A DNA stretch of 64,000 nucleotides, taken from assembly GCF_011761185.1 (NCBI RefSeq), contig NZ_JAAOYM010000001.1:2046001-2110000 (forward strand). The letters run 5' to 3'. The notes under the pieces are model-generated. The model was not told where the DNA came from and did not search any database. It was given only the letters and a program-made list of their open reading frames with translations. The position numbers and the translations under genes were made by a program. Source of the stretch: Saccharomonospora amisosensis (GTDB taxonomy: Bacteria; Actinomycetota; Actinomycetes; Mycobacteriales; Pseudonocardiaceae). Positions 32,111 to 41,814 of this stretch are shown here, one piece after another. Each line of letters starts with the position of its first letter. Position 1 is the stretch's first letter.

Positions 32111-32895
32111 CGCGGCGAGATGTCGAGGTCCACGACCACGGGTGCGTGGTCGGAGGCGGCCTTGCCCTTGCGCTCCTCCCGGTCGACGTAGGCGTCGGTG
32201 ACGGCGCCCGCGAACGCCGCGTTGGCATAGACCAGGTCGATGCGCATGCCGCGGTTCTTCGGGAACGCCAGTTGCCGGTAGTCCCAGTAGGTGTAGGGGC
32301 GGTCGTACTTGAGCGCGCGGGGGACGACGTCGGTGAGCCCCGCCTCGCCCAGCATCGTGAGCGCCTTGCGTTCCGGATCGGTGACGTGTGTGGAGTCGGC
32401 GAAGGCGGTGATGTCCCAAACGTCGTCGTCGGTCGGTGCGATGTTGAAGTCGCCGAGGACGGCGAAGGGCCTGTCGGGGTCGCGCTCGGCGACCACCGTC
32501 GCGTGCAGTGCCTCCAGCCAGCGGAGTTTGTAGCTGTAGTGCGGGTGACCCACTTCGCGGCCGTTGGGCACGTACACCGACCACACCCGGACACCCGCGC
32601 AGGTGGCGCCGATGGCCCTGCGCTGGGTCTCGCCCTCGTAGCCGGGCTCGCCGACCAGGCCGGTGGTGACGTCGGTGATACCGACGCGGGAGAGCACCGC
32701 CACGCCGTTCCACCGGCCGCCGCCGTTGCAGGCGACGTCGTAGCCGAGTTCACCGACCTCCCGGCTGGGAAACGCCGCCTCTTCGCACTTCAGCTCCTGC
32801 AGGCACACCACATCGGGTTGGGCCGAGGACAACCACGAAAGCAACCGGGGCAGCCGCGCGGTGACGGAGTTGACGTTCCAGGTGGCGATCCGCAT
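32107..32895 (-). CDS. xth: exodeoxyribonuclease III / AP endonuclease
   Basis: Cuts abasic sites and has 3'-5' exonuclease activity in base excision repair. 262 residues of the exonuclease-endonuclease-phosphatase fold: MRIATWNVNSVTARL, CLQELKCEEAAFP (metal Glu), YVPNGREVG, VLGDFNIAPTDDDVWD and the catalytic His in SDHAPVVVDLD. Start ATG 32895 is the first Met of the conserved strand. It is divergent from the HAD gene across an 18-bp palindrome. Confidence 0.95.
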   Translation of the reverse strand: MRIATWNVNSVTARLPRLLSWLSSAQPDVVCLQELKCEEAAFPSREVGELGYDVACNGGGRWNGVAVLSRVGITDVTTGLVGEPGYEGETQRRAIGATCAGVRVWSVYVPNGREVGHPHYSYKLRWLEALHATVVAERDPDRPFAVLGDFNIAPTDDDVWDITAFADSTHVTDPERKALTMLGEAGLTDVVPRALKYDRPYTYWDYRQLAFPKNRGMRIDLVYANAAFAGAVTDAYVDREERKGKAASDHAPVVVDLDISPR

Positions 32896-32919
32896 GCGGC
32901 GAGAATCCCACACGCGTTT

Positions 32920-32937
32920 CGTATAACGTCCTATACG
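32920..32937. promoter_or_regulatory. palindrome CGTATA-N6-TATACG between xth and the HAD gene
   Basis: A perfect 6-bp inverted repeat in a 70-base divergent region, far more AT-rich than its surroundings. It covers likely minus-strand -10 sequence (TATACG/TTATAC) for xth and lies 17 bases before the HAD -10 box, so a bound protein could control both. The half-site resembles those of GntR-type repressors, but no such gene is nearby. Confidence 0.45.
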
Positions 32938-32953
32938 GCACGGCCGCCGTGCG

Positions 32954-32959
32954 TACCCT
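32954..32959 (+). promoter_or_regulatory. -10 box of a leaderless HAD transcript
   Basis: TACCCT, six bases (GTGGTC), then ATG 32966. This favours ATG 32966 over the in-frame GTG at 32960. Confidence 0.55.
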
Positions 32960-32965
32960 GTGGTC

Positions 32966-33649
32966 ATGACGCGCGCGAGGGCGAGGAAGCCGCGAGCGAT
33001 CCTGTTCGACGTGCTCGAGACGCTGGTGCGGCTGGAACCGCTGCGTGAGCGCTTCGTCGAAGTGGGCAGGCCGGAGCACGAACTGGAGCTGTTCTTCGCC
33101 AGGACATTGCGTGACGGGATGGCGTACACGCTGTCGGGCGAGGCGCCGCCGTTCCGGGAGGTGGCCGCCGCGCAACTCGCACTGACCTCCGGGCACACCC
33201 TGAACACGGGGCAGATCGAGTACGTGCTGGACGGCTTCACACAACTGCCGCTGCAACCGGACGGCCGCCGCGCGCTGGACCCGGTCTCCGAGGCCGGTGT
33301 CCCAGCCTACGGCTTCACCCACGGCTCCGCCGACGTGCTGGAGCGGGCCCTCGAAAGGGAAGGCCTCCGCGACCGGATCGTGCGGGTGCTGTCGACGCGC
33401 GAGATCGGCATATTCAAGCCGCCCGCCCGCGCCTACCACTGGGCGTGCGAGCGAACCGCCACCCGGCCCGAGGCCACCGCACTCGTCGCCGTGCACTCGT
33501 GGGACACCAGCGGCGCGGCGCGGGCCGGCCTGCTCGCGGGCTTCGCCACCCGATTGGAAGGCAGGCTTCCCACGATCGCCGAACCACCACATGTGACGGC
33601 GGAGGGCGTCGACGAGGTGGTCGCCGACCTGCTCGCGCTGCCGGACTGA
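32966..33649 (+). CDS. HAD superfamily hydrolase, haloacid dehalogenase-like
   Basis: 227 residues. Motif I LFDVLETLV places the nucleophile Asp where phosphatases have DxDxT but with Val and Thr spacing as in type II haloacid dehalogenases; motif II is the Thr in GFTHGS, and motif III the Lys in GIFKPPARAYHWA. The cap domain covers about residues 25-110. The substrate is unknown; real dehalogenation is not shown by sequence. Confidence 0.82.
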   Translation: MTRARARKPRAILFDVLETLVRLEPLRERFVEVGRPEHELELFFARTLRDGMAYTLSGEAPPFREVAAAQLALTSGHTLNTGQIEYVLDGFTQLPLQPDGRRALDPVSEAGVPAYGFTHGSADVLERALEREGLRDRIVRVLSTREIGIFKPPARAYHWACERTATRPEATALVAVHSWDTSGAARAGLLAGFATRLEGRLPTIAEPPHVTAEGVDEVVADLLALPD

Positions 33650-33722
33650 GCGAGCGGCCGCGGCAGGAGCGTCGCGCGCCCGGCCGTGCGGAGGCACTTC
33701 CCGTGATGTCGGACGGCCGCCA

Positions 33723-33728
33723 TAGGCT
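33723..33728 (+). promoter_or_regulatory. -10 box of a leaderless uvrC transcript
   Basis: TAGGCT, six bases (GGGAGT), then GTG 33735. It would start the uvrC-rapZ-yvcK-whiA transcript directly on the initiation codon. Confidence 0.6.
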
Positions 33729-33734
33729 GGGAGT

Positions 33735-35705
33735 GTGGCTGACCCGTCGACCTACCGGCCCTCGCCCGGCAGCATTCCCGACGCTCCCGGTGTCTACAAG
33801 TTCCGCGACGCCGGGGAGCGGGTCATCTACGTCGGCAAGGCCAAGAGCCTGCGAAGCAGGCTGAACTCCTACTTCGCCGACCTGGCAGGCCTGCACCCCA
33901 GGACCCGGCAGATGGTCACCACGGCGGCAGGTGTGGAGTGGACGGTGGTGTCCACCGAGGTCGAGGCGCTGCAACTGGAGTACAACTGGATCAAGGAGTT
34001 CGATCCGCGGTTCAACGTCCGCTACCGCGACGACAAGACCTACCCCGTGCTCGCCGTCACGCTGCACGAGGAGTTCCCCCGCCTGCACGTCTACCGTGGT
34101 CCGCGTAAGAAAGGGGTGCGCTACTTCGGCCCTTACGCGCACGCGTGGGCGATCCGGGAGACGCTGGATCTGCTGCTGCGGGTGTTTCCCGCCCGCACCT
34201 GCTCAACCGGCGTGTTCCGCAGGCACGGCCAGATCGGCAGGCCGTGCCTGCTCGGCTACATCGACAAGTGCTCCGCGCCCTGTGTCGGCAACGTCTCCGC
34301 GCAGCGGCACCGCGAGATCGTCGAGGACTTCTGCGACTTCCTCGCGGGCCGCACCGAGGTGATGATCCGCAGGCTGGAACGGGAGATGGCGCGGGCGGCC
34401 GAGTCGCTGGAGTTCGAGCGGGCCGCCCGGCTGCGCGACGACCTCGGTGCACTGCGCAGGGCGATGGAGAAGCAGGCGGTGGTGCTCGGCGACGGCACCG
34501 ACGCCGACGTCATCGCCTTCGCCCACGACGAGCTGGAGGCCGCGGTGCAGGTCTTCCACGTCAGGGGCGGCCGCGTCCGCGGCCAGCGTGGCTGGGTGAT
34601 CGACAAGGTCGAGGAGATGGACGTGCCCGCGCTGGTGGAGCAGTTCCTCTCGCAGTTCTACGCCGAGCAGGCCGAACTGGCCGAACAGGCACCGGGCAAC
34701 GGTTCGCCGGTGCCACGGGAGGTGCTGGTGCCGGACCTGCCGCCCGATGCCGACACGCTGTCGGAGTGGCTGTCCGGGTTGCGCGGCTCGCGGGTCCGGC
34801 TGCGGGTGCCGCAGCGCGGCGACAAGCGGGCGCTGGCCGAGACCGTGGCCCGCAACGCCGAGGAGGCCTTCGCCCAGCACAAGTTGCGCAGGGCCGGCGA
34901 CCTGACCGCCCGCTCGGCCGCGCTGGCCCAGCTGCAGGAGTACCTGGGTCTGGACAGCGCACCACTGCGCATCGAGTGCGTGGACATCAGCCACATCTCC
35001 GGTAGCGACGTGGTCGCCTCACTCGTGGCGTTCGAGGACGGGGTGCCGCGCAAGTCGGAGTACCGCCGCTTCGCGCTGCGGGAAGCGGCCGCCGAGGGGG
35101 ATGTGGCCGCGATCGCCGAGGTCGTGCGCCGCCGGTTCGCCCGTTACCTGGCCGAGAACACCGAGAACACCGGGAGTGCACAGGAACGGGAGGGCGCGCC
35201 CGGCATCGACGCCGAGACCGGCAGGCCACGCAAGTTCGCCTACCCGCCGAACCTGCTCGTCGTCGACGGAGCTGGTCCGCAGGCCACGGCGGCCGCCGAC
35301 GTGCTTGCCGAGCTCGGCATCACCGACGTGGCCGTGGTGGGGCTGGCCAAACGGCTGGAGGAGGTGTGGCTGCCCGCGGAGCCGGACCCGGCCATCCTGC
35401 CGAGGACGTCCGACGCGCTGTACCTTCTGCAGCGGGTACGCGACGAGGCACACCGCTTCGCGATCCGCTATCACCGCCAGAAGCGGTCCAGGCGAATGCG
35501 GACGTCTGTGCTGGACGGGATACCCGGCCTCGGGCAGGCGCGAAAGACGGCGCTCGTCAAGCATTTCGGTTCGGTGAAGAAGCTGAAGCAGGCGAGCGTG
35601 GACGAGATCGCCAAGGTGCCTGGGTTCGGCATGCGCACGGCACAGGCCGTGCACGCCGCGCTCGCAGGGGAAGGCACCGAGACGGAAGGGGAGTCGCAGA
35701 CGTGA
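33735..35705 (+). CDS. uvrC: excinuclease ABC subunit C
   Basis: Makes both incisions in nucleotide excision repair. 656 residues: GIY-YIG nuclease domain ([25 protein letters not shown], about 17-41), the UVR motif near [18 protein letters not shown], the RNase-H-like 5' nuclease domain ([21 protein letters not shown]) and a C-terminal helix-hairpin-helix pair ([19 protein letters not shown]). It heads a conserved four-gene operon; its stop overlaps the rapZ start by four bases. Confidence 0.97.
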   Translation: MADPSTYRPSPGSIPDAPGVYKFRDAGERVIYVGKAKSLRSRLNSYFADLAGLHPRTRQMVTTAAGVEWTVVSTEVEALQLEYNWIKEFDPRFNVRYRDDKTYPVLAVTLHEEFPRLHVYRGPRKKGVRYFGPYAHAWAIRETLDLLLRVFPARTCSTGVFRRHGQIGRPCLLGYIDKCSAPCVGNVSAQRHREIVEDFCDFLAGRTEVMIRRLEREMARAAESLEFERAARLRDDLGALRRAMEKQAVVLGDGTDADVIAFAHDELEAAVQVFHVRGGRVRGQRGWVIDKVEEMDVPALVEQFLSQFYAEQAELAEQAPGNGSPVPREVLVPDLPPDADTLSEWLSGLRGSRVRLRVPQRGDKRALAETVARNAEEAFAQHKLRRAGDLTARSAALAQLQEYLGLDSAPLRIECVDISHISGSDVVASLVAFEDGVPRKSEYRRFALREAAAEGDVAAIAEVVRRRFARYLAENTENTGSAQEREGAPGIDAETGRPRKFAYPPNLLVVDGAGPQATAAADVLAELGITDVAVVGLAKRLEEVWLPAEPDPAILPRTSDALYLLQRVRDEAHRFAIRYHRQKRSRRMRTSVLDGIPGLGQARKTALVKHFGSVKKLKQASVDEIAKVPGFGMRTAQAVHAALAGEGTETEGESQT

Positions 35706-36589
35706 CCGACGAAGAAGCCAGGGCCTCCGGCATGGAGGTGGCGGTGGTGACCGGGCTTTCCGGCGCGGGCAGAAGCACGGCGGCGAAGTGCCTGGAGGAC
35801 CTCGGCTGGTTTGTGGTGGACAACCTGCCGCCGGAACTGATTTCCACGATGGTGGAACTCGGTGCGCAGGCCAGTGGGGCGATCACCAAGGTGGCCGTGG
35901 TGATGGACGTACGCTCGCGTGCCTTCACCGACGACCTGGCCTCGGTCATCAAGGACCTCGACGCGCGCGGCTACAAGCCGAGGGTGTTGTTCCTTGAGGC
36001 CACCGACGCGGTGCTCATCCGCCGCTTCGACCAGGTGCGCAGGAGTCACCCGATGCAGGGCGACGGTCGGCTGGCCGACGGGATCGCGGCCGAGCGGGCG
36101 CTGCTCGCGCCGCTGCGGGAGGAGGCGGACCTGGTGCTGGACACCTCCGCGCTCTCGGTGCACGAACTGCGGGCCAAGATCGAGGACGCGTTCGGCTCCG
36201 AGACCAGCACCCAGACGAGGGTCACGGTGCTGTCGTTCGGGTACAAGTACGGCCTGCCGATGGACTCCGATCTGGTGATGGACGTGCGGTTCCTACCGAA
36301 CCCGTTCTGGATTCCCGAGCTGCGCGACCACACCGGCCTCGACGGAGACGTCCGCAACTACGTGCTGGGGCAGGAGGGTGCCGAGGACTTCCTCGAGCGT
36401 TACCACGAGTTGCTGCGGCTCATCGGCGCGGGCTACAAACGCGAGGGCAAGCGCTACCTCACGCTCGCGGTGGGCTGCACCGGCGGCAAGCACCGCAGCG
36501 TGGCGATCTCCGAGGAACTCGCCAAACGATTATCCAAAGAGGACGGCATGGCGGTGAAGGTGGTGCACAGGGACCTGGGCAGGGAGTGA
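35702..36589 (+). CDS. rapZ: RapZ family nucleotide-binding protein
   Basis: 295 residues. The N-terminal P-loop reads [10 protein letters not shown], with Arg in place of the Walker Lys, as in other actinobacteria; [10 protein letters not shown] follows. The C-terminal half has [28 protein letters not shown] and the CTGGKHRSV loop. In E. coli RapZ guides GlmZ RNA decay and senses glucosamine-6-phosphate; actinobacteria lack GlmZ, so the target is unknown. The link to yvcK and whiA points to envelope/carbon control. Confidence 0.93.
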   Translation: MTDEEARASGMEVAVVTGLSGAGRSTAAKCLEDLGWFVVDNLPPELISTMVELGAQASGAITKVAVVMDVRSRAFTDDLASVIKDLDARGYKPRVLFLEATDAVLIRRFDQVRRSHPMQGDGRLADGIAAERALLAPLREEADLVLDTSALSVHELRAKIEDAFGSETSTQTRVTVLSFGYKYGLPMDSDLVMDVRFLPNPFWIPELRDHTGLDGDVRNYVLGQEGAEDFLERYHELLRLIGAGYKREGKRYLTLAVGCTGGKHRSVAISEELAKRLSKEDGMAVKVVHRDLGRE

Positions 36590-37566
36590 ACGCGAGGATG
36601 CGTGCCGTCGCACTCGGTGGTGGTCACGGGCTGCACGCGACGTTGGCGGCGCTGCGCAGGCTGACCCGCGACATCACCGCGGTCGTCACCGTAGCCGACG
36701 ACGGGGGCTCCTCCGGCAGGTTGCGCCGTGAGCTCGGTCTGCTGCCTCCCGGCGACCTGCGCCAGGCGCTCGACGCGCTCGCCGACAACAACGGCGAAAC
36801 CCTGTGGGCCCAGGTGTTTCGATACCGCTTCGGCGGTACCGGCGCGCTGAACGGGCACGCGGTGGGCAACCTGCTGCTGGCTGGGCTGTTCGAGGTGCTG
36901 GGTGACCCTGTCACCGGGCTCGACGAGGCGGGAAGGCTGCTCGGCATCGAGGGGCGGGTGCTGCCGATGTCGGTGGAGCCGCTGGAGATCGAGGCCGAGG
37001 TCACCGGCCTGGAGAACGGCGAGGTGAGCCTCATCCGGGGTCAGGTGGCCGTGGCGAGCACGCCGGGCCAGGTGCATCGCATCACCCTGCGCAACCCGGG
37101 CAGGCCAGGGCAACCGCCCGCCGCCTGCGCCGAGGCCGTCGACGCCGTGCTGTCGGCGGACACCGTGTTCCTCGGCCCCGGTTCGTGGTTCACCAGCGTG
37201 CTGCCGCATCTGCTGGTTCCTGAGTTGCACGACGCGCTGGTGCGTACCAGTGCGACGAAGGTCGTCATCCTCAACCTTGTCCCACAGCCGGGTGAGACGG
37301 CTGGGTTCTCACCCGAACGGCACCTCGACGTACTCTTCCAGCACGCTCCCCGGCTCAAGGTGGACGCGGTGATCGCCGACCGTGACTCCGTGCCCACTCC
37401 GGCGCGGCTGCGGCGCGCGGCCGCCGCGCTGGGCGGGCGCGCGCATCTGGCTACCGTGGCTGCTTCGGGTGTGGCCGACAGGCACGATCCGGATGCCCTT
37501 GCTGGTTGTGTGCGAGAGGCTCTTGGTCTGACCGAGAGCGAGAGGGAGGGGCTGACATGGCGATGA
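36586..37566 (+). CDS. yvcK: YvcK/GlmR family uridylyl-sugar-binding regulator (CofD-like fold)
   Basis: 326 residues. [17 protein letters not shown] and [28 protein letters not shown] form the phosphate-binding core; [14 protein letters not shown] and [16 protein letters not shown] are diagnostic. In Firmicutes and mycobacteria (CuvA) it supports cell-wall precursor supply and binds UDP-GlcNAc. GTG 36586 overlaps rapZ by four bases; ATG 36598 is an alternative. Overlaps whiA by ten bases. Confidence 0.93.
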   Translation: MNARMRAVALGGGHGLHATLAALRRLTRDITAVVTVADDGGSSGRLRRELGLLPPGDLRQALDALADNNGETLWAQVFRYRFGGTGALNGHAVGNLLLAGLFEVLGDPVTGLDEAGRLLGIEGRVLPMSVEPLEIEAEVTGLENGEVSLIRGQVAVASTPGQVHRITLRNPGRPGQPPAACAEAVDAVLSADTVFLGPGSWFTSVLPHLLVPELHDALVRTSATKVVILNLVPQPGETAGFSPERHLDVLFQHAPRLKVDAVIADRDSVPTPARLRRAAAALGGRAHLATVAASGVADRHDPDALAGCVREALGLTESEREGLTWR

Positions 37567-38543
37567 CCGCCGCGGTCAAGGACGAGCTGAGCAGGCTCGA
37601 GATCACCAAGCTCAGTCCGAGGCGGTCGGAGGTTTCGGCGATGCTGCGATTCGCGGGGGGCCTGCACATCGTCGGAGGAAGGGTCGTGGTCGAGGCCGAA
37701 CTGGACACCGGTTCGGTGGCGCGCAGGCTGCGTAAGGAGATTCACGAGCTGTACGGCTACCACTCCGACGTGCACGTGATCACCGCGGGCGGGCTGCGCA
37801 AGGGGACCAGGTATGTCGTTCGGGTGGTCAAGGACGGTGACGGTCTGGCGAGGCAGACCGGGTTGATCGACCAGCGCGGCAGGCCCGTGCGTGGGCTGCC
37901 CGCCGCCGTGGTGTCGGGTGGCCTCGCCGACGCGGAGGCCGCGTGGCGGGGCGCGTTCCTCGCGCACGGCTCGCTGACCGAACCGGGCCGGTCGTCGTCG
38001 CTGGAGGTCACCTGCCCCGGTCCCGAGGCGGCGCTGGCGCTCGTCGGTGCCGCTCGCAGGCTCGGTATCCAGGCCAAGTCGAGGGAGGTGCGCGGCGCCG
38101 ACCGGGTCGTGGTACGTGACGGCGACGCCATCGGCGCGTTGCTGACCCGGCTCGGCGCCCACGAGACCGTGCTCGCGTGGGAGGAACGTCGGATGCGGCG
38201 CGAGGTGCGGGCCACGGCCAACCGGCTGGCGAACTTCGACGACGCCAACCTGCGCCGCTCCGCGCGCGCCGCGGTCGCCGCGGCCGCCAGGGTGGAGCGC
38301 GCGATGGACATCCTCGGCGACACCGCGCCCGACCATCTGCTCGCGGCGGGCAAGCTACGGCTGACCAACCGGCAGGCCTCGCTTGAGGAACTCGGCCAGC
38401 TGTCCGACCCGCCGATGACCAAGGACGCCGTGGCCGGCCGGATCAGGCGGCTGCTGGCGATGGCCGACAAGCGCGCGCAGGAGCTCGGAGTCCCCGACAC
38501 CGAGTCGGCCGTGACCCCGGAGATGCTCGAGGAAGGCGCCTGA
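37557..38543 (+). CDS. whiA: sporulation/cell-division regulator WhiA
   Basis: 328 residues: an N-terminal homing-endonuclease-like domain (about 1-200, [19 protein letters not shown] and [26 protein letters not shown]) without endonuclease acids, and a C-terminal helix-turn-helix ([22 protein letters not shown]). In Streptomyces it acts with WhiB on division genes; non-sporulating actinobacteria keep it. ATG 37557 follows GAGGGAGGGG. Confidence 0.96.
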   Translation: MAMTAAVKDELSRLEITKLSPRRSEVSAMLRFAGGLHIVGGRVVVEAELDTGSVARRLRKEIHELYGYHSDVHVITAGGLRKGTRYVVRVVKDGDGLARQTGLIDQRGRPVRGLPAAVVSGGLADAEAAWRGAFLAHGSLTEPGRSSSLEVTCPGPEAALALVGAARRLGIQAKSREVRGADRVVVRDGDAIGALLTRLGAHETVLAWEERRMRREVRATANRLANFDDANLRRSARAAVAAAARVERAMDILGDTAPDHLLAAGKLRLTNRQASLEELGQLSDPPMTKDAVAGRIRRLLAMADKRAQELGVPDTESAVTPEMLEEGA

Positions 38544-38550
38544 CCAGCGA

Positions 38551-38574
38551 GGTGTGAACACCGGGCTAAACCCG
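38551..38574. terminator. tandem short inverted repeats after whiA
   Basis: GGTGT-GA-ACACC (38551-38562) is directly followed by CGGG-CTAAA-CCCG (38562-38574), eight bases after the whiA stop. They may form two small hairpins ending the uvrC-whiA transcript, or hold operator/promoter sequence (TAAACC) for gpgS. Confidence 0.35.
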
Positions 38575-38688
38575 CGCCCGGCGCATCGCGGCAGCCGTAA
38601 CGCAGCGGTTGCACGCCCGCGCGGCGACCCGAAACGTGCGCGGCCAACCCTCGTGGCACTGGCCGGACACGACAAAAGGGGGCCGCTG

Positions 38689-39738
38689 GTGCACACGACG
38701 GGCAACGACATGGTGGGTGCCACCGACAGTTCCGAACTCGCCGAGTTCGCCGTGGCGACCGTGGCCGCGCGGGTGCGAAGCTGGCTGCGGTGCCGCTCCT
38801 GGCGGGCCGACGACTGGACAGCGGCTGAGCTCGTCGCCGCCAAGAGCGGGCGCACGGTCAGTGTGGTGATCCCGGCTCGCGACGAGGAGGCCACGGTCGG
38901 CGAGATCGTGCGCACCATCCGCACGTCGCTGGTGGAGCGTCACCGGCTGGTGGACGAGGTGGTCGTGGTCGACTCCCGGTCCCGTGACGCCACGGCGGCC
39001 GTGGCGGCCGGTGCGGGCGCCACCGTCGTCGCGCAGGACGCGGTGCTGCACCCACTGCCCGGCCTGACCGGCAAGGGGGAGGCGCTGTGGAAGGGACTCG
39101 CCGCCACCACCGGCGACCTGGTGGTGTTCGTGGACGGCGACCTGTACGACTTCACCGCCGACTACGTCACCGGACTGCTCGGCCCGCTGCTGACCAACGC
39201 CGACGTGGACTACGTGAAGGGTTTCTACCACCGTCCATTCCTGGGCGAGGGCCGCACCGACGCCGACGGCGGCGGCCGGGTCACCGAACTGGTCGCCAGG
39301 CCGCTGCTGAACATGTACTGGCCGGAGCTGTCCGGGTTCGTGCAGCCGCTGGCGGGCGAGTACGCGGGCAGGCGGGAGGTGCTGGAGAGTATCCCGTTCG
39401 TCGCGCACTACGGGGTCGAGGTCGCCCACCTGATCGACCTGCTGGAGTGTCGTGGCCTCGACGCGCTCGCACAGGTGGACCTGGGTATCCGGACCCACCG
39501 GCACCAGAGCACGCGGGCGCTGGGCAGGATGGCGGGCCAGATCATCCTGACGATCATGGAACGGCTGGACGGTTACGGGCGGCTGGTGTCGGCCGAGCCG
39601 CCGTCACCGCTACTCGCCCAGTTCCGCGGGGGTGGCAGCGGTGAAGGCGTCGATCGCGAACTCCTCGTCACCGACCTCACCGTGCGGCAGCGACCGCCGC
39701 TGGCGACGGTGCGGCCCGCGCCCGCGTGCCGAGATTGA
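38689..39738 (+). CDS. gpgS: glucosyl-3-phosphoglycerate synthase
   Basis: Transfers glucose from a nucleotide sugar to 3-phosphoglycerate, first step towards glucosylglycerate and methylglucose polysaccharides. 349 residues of a GT81-type GT-A fold: TVSVVIPARDEEATVGEIV, VDSRSRDAT, GLTGKGEALWKGL, the metal motif VFVDGDLYDF, and GVEVAHLIDLLE with IRTHRHQ at the end. GTG 38689 is preferred since AAAAGGGGG lies six bases before it; ATG 38710 would lack a ribosome binding site. No phosphatase (gpgP) is adjacent. Confidence 0.9.
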   Translation: MHTTGNDMVGATDSSELAEFAVATVAARVRSWLRCRSWRADDWTAAELVAAKSGRTVSVVIPARDEEATVGEIVRTIRTSLVERHRLVDEVVVVDSRSRDATAAVAAGAGATVVAQDAVLHPLPGLTGKGEALWKGLAATTGDLVVFVDGDLYDFTADYVTGLLGPLLTNADVDYVKGFYHRPFLGEGRTDADGGGRVTELVARPLLNMYWPELSGFVQPLAGEYAGRREVLESIPFVAHYGVEVAHLIDLLECRGLDALAQVDLGIRTHRHQSTRALGRMAGQIILTIMERLDGYGRLVSAEPPSPLLAQFRGGGSGEGVDRELLVTDLTVRQRPPLATVRPAPACRD

Positions 39739-39751
39739 CCTGGCGGGGGCG

Positions 39752-40195
39752 TCAGTCGGACACGTCGGCGTGGGCGACCACGTTGGTGATCCGCACCCGC
39801 ACCAGGTACTCGCCCGGCACCGCGTTGCGCTTGCCGAACGCCTCGGCCTGCTCGGCACCCATGTACCGCCCGCCGATGACGGTGGCCCAGTGCAGCATCT
39901 CGTCCAGGTCCTCGCTGATGCTGGCCTCACCGGTGAAGTGCACGTAGGAGTACGGCGGACGCTGGTCGTCCACCGCCATCGACACCCTCGACTCGGCCCG
40001 CAGCGACCTGCCCTTGACCGAGGTCGCGCCGGTGTTGAACACGAACTCGTCGGCCCCGTCGGCACCGCCTTCGTTGAGCACGAACCAGATGGGGGTGACG
40101 TGGGGGGAACCATCGGCGCGGATCACGCCCAGCTTGCCCGTCCTTGTGCCCTCGTTCGCGAACGACCACCACTCTGCTTTGGACATCTGCCGCAT
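39752..40195 (-). CDS. PPOX-class, probably F420-dependent, flavin-fold protein
   Basis: 147-residue split-barrel protein. TGKLGVIRADGSPHVTPIWFVL and FNTGATSVKGRSLRAESRVSMAVDDQRPPYSYVHFTGEA are typical of the pyridoxamine 5'-phosphate oxidase-like F420 family (Rv1155 relatives). Such proteins reduce or bind F420-linked substrates; the actual reaction is unknown. TACTGT eight bases before ATG 40195 suggests a near-leaderless mRNA; ATG 40186 is another start. Convergent with gpgS, 13 bases apart. Confidence 0.82.
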   Translation of the reverse strand: MRQMSKAEWWSFANEGTRTGKLGVIRADGSPHVTPIWFVLNEGGADGADEFVFNTGATSVKGRSLRAESRVSMAVDDQRPPYSYVHFTGEASISEDLDEMLHWATVIGGRYMGAEQAEAFGKRNAVPGEYLVRVRITNVVAHADVSD

Positions 40196-40277
40196 GATCG
40201 CTGACAGTACCGGGCGCCGCGGCCGGTGTTTAGCGGCGTCCGCACCCGGTTAAACAATCGCGACCCGGGAGGTGAGC

Positions 40278-41408
40278 GTGGCTGAACGCGGATCGCGAAA
40301 TGGGCGCTGGCCACAGCGCTGGCCGGTGCAACCGCTGCCGCGCACGCCATGGTCCGCTCAGGAGCCAACGGTCCACCAGGCCAGCCCCGCGTTGATCGAC
40401 GCGGCGGCACGGCGCGCGGGCGCGCGGCCGTCCGGCAACTGGTTCGCCTTCGCCGACAGCCGCGTCGTCCGGGCCGACCGCCCGTTCGGGACCACGGTGG
40501 CGGGGCGGGAACTGGTCGCCTGGCGAGACGAGGGTGGTGCGCTCGTGGTCGGTCCGGGTGCCTGCCCGCACCTGGGCGCGCCGCTGGCCGAGGGCCGCGT
40601 GGTGTGCGGGGAGGTGGTGTGCCGCTGGCACGGTCTCGCCCTCCCGCCGGACGGCAGACCAGGCTGGCGGCCGTTGCCCGCCTACGACGACGGGGTGCTG
40701 TCGTGGGTGCGGCTGGATGCCGAGGGTGGCGAGCCGCCGACGCCGGAACCGGTGCTGCCGCCGCGTCCCGCCACTGCCGGGTCGCTTTCGGCCGTCACGC
40801 GGCTGGAGGGGGTGTGCGAGCCGTTCGACGTGGTCGCCAACCGGCTCGACCCCTGGCACGGCGCCTGGTTCCACCCGTACTCGTTCACGCGGTTGAGCGT
40901 GGTGCGCGCGCCAGGGGCCACCGCCACCGACGGAGACGACCGGTTCCTCGTGGACGTCACCTTCCGCGTCGGCCCCCGGCTGGGGGTCGCCGTCCGTGCC
41001 GAGTTCAGCTGCCCCGAGCCGCGCACCGTCGTGATGCGCATCGTGTCGGGCGAGGGTGAGGGCAGCGTGGTCGAGACCCACGCCACGCCGGTGGGTATCG
41101 GGCCGGACGGGCTGCCCCGCACCGCGGTGCTGGAGGCCACGGTGGCGAGTTCGCCGAGGCCGGGGTTCGCGGTGGCACGCAGGCTCGCGCCGCTGCTGCG
41201 ACCCGCCATGCGGCGCGCGGCGAGCAGGCTGTGGCGCGACGACCTGGCCTACGCCGAGCGGCGCTACTCGCTGCGCCGCCGGGGAGCCGACCGGGGCGGC
41301 GACGGCGGTCGCTCGCGGTCCGGCGCGACCCGGACCGATCCCGTCCGATCCGATCGCGGCCATACGTACGGCAGGTCGGGCGGGACATCGCCGAACAGCC
41401 CGCCGTAG
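40278..41408 (+). CDS. Rieske [2Fe-2S] protein of carotenoid clusters (DUF5914-type)
   Basis: 376 residues. The N-terminal Rieske domain has both ligand pairs: ACPHLGAP (Cys96, His98) and VVCRWHGL (Cys115, His118). The remainder (about 170-330) is an all-beta region with CEPFDVVANRLDPWHGAWFHPYSF, where DPWHGAWFHP could hold metal ligands. Proteins of this kind accompany crtU in actinobacteria, and this gene faces crtU. GTG 40278 has GGGAGG seven bases before it. The last 145 bases overlap the convergent gene; the tail after residue 330 is low-complexity and probably not part of a domain. Confidence 0.78.
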   Translation: MAERGSRNGRWPQRWPVQPLPRTPWSAQEPTVHQASPALIDAAARRAGARPSGNWFAFADSRVVRADRPFGTTVAGRELVAWRDEGGALVVGPGACPHLGAPLAEGRVVCGEVVCRWHGLALPPDGRPGWRPLPAYDDGVLSWVRLDAEGGEPPTPEPVLPPRPATAGSLSAVTRLEGVCEPFDVVANRLDPWHGAWFHPYSFTRLSVVRAPGATATDGDDRFLVDVTFRVGPRLGVAVRAEFSCPEPRTVVMRIVSGEGEGSVVETHATPVGIGPDGLPRTAVLEATVASSPRPGFAVARRLAPLLRPAMRRAASRLWRDDLAYAERRYSLRRRGADRGGDGGRSRSGATRTDPVRSDRGHTYGRSGGTSPNSPP

Positions 41409-41803
41409 AAGTCCGGGTCCTTGCGCAGCAGCGCCGAGCGGTGACTTCGGTGGAACCGTGGATCGCCCAGCCACGGCGGCAGTTCACCCGCTTCCGCCAG
41501 TTCCCGCTGCTGGCGCACCTTCGCGCGGCCCCGGGTGCGGGCGAGGTCGGCCACCAGTTTGGTCGCGCAGGTGTCGGCGCGCCCGCTCTCGGTCCAGCGC
41601 GCACACATGGTCAGGCCGTACCGGGTGAGTGCTTCCTCGTAGCCCGCCCACATCCGCACCGCGGGATGATGCCGCCAGCCGTGCCCGGGCACCGTCAGGG
41701 CCCGCAGCACCTGCAGCGCCTCCACCCGCTGCTTGCCGAGCCTGCGCACGTCCAGCACCGCCGCGGAGGCCGCGAAGTCCGGGTAGGGCAGGAAGGTCTG
41801 CAT
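41264..41803 (-). CDS. MSMEG_6728 family protein (possible pyrimidine-dimer glycosylase relative)
   Basis: 179 residues from ATG 41803. MQTFLPYPDFAASAAVLD then RRLGKQRVEALQVLRAL and HHPAVRMWAGYEEAL are the family core, ending RFHRSHRSALLRKDP. This actinobacterial family shows distant likeness to T4 endonuclease V (pyrimidine-dimer excision); activity is untested as far as I know. The conserved part stops near residue 140, so the terminal 40 residues lie in the overlap with the Rieske gene. The reading frame stays open upstream of the ATG through a 9-bp repeat array (Pro-Pro-Gln repeats). Confidence 0.78.
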   Translation of the reverse strand: MQTFLPYPDFAASAAVLDVRRLGKQRVEALQVLRALTVPGHGWRHHPAVRMWAGYEEALTRYGLTMCARWTESGRADTCATKLVADLARTRGRAKVRQQRELAEAGELPPWLGDPRFHRSHRSALLRKDPDFYGGLFGDVPPDLPYVWPRSDRTGSVRVAPDRERPPSPPRSAPRRRSE

Positions 41804-41814
41804 GCGGGCACTCC

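Noticed and set aside
32960-32965. GTG 32960 as start of the HAD gene
   Set aside because: It directly abuts the TACCCT box, leaving no room for a transcription start; ATG 32966 fits the leaderless spacing.
38544-38688. tRNA or small RNA gene after whiA
   Set aside because: The short inverted repeats do not make a cloverleaf and no T-loop GTTCGA-type sequence is present.
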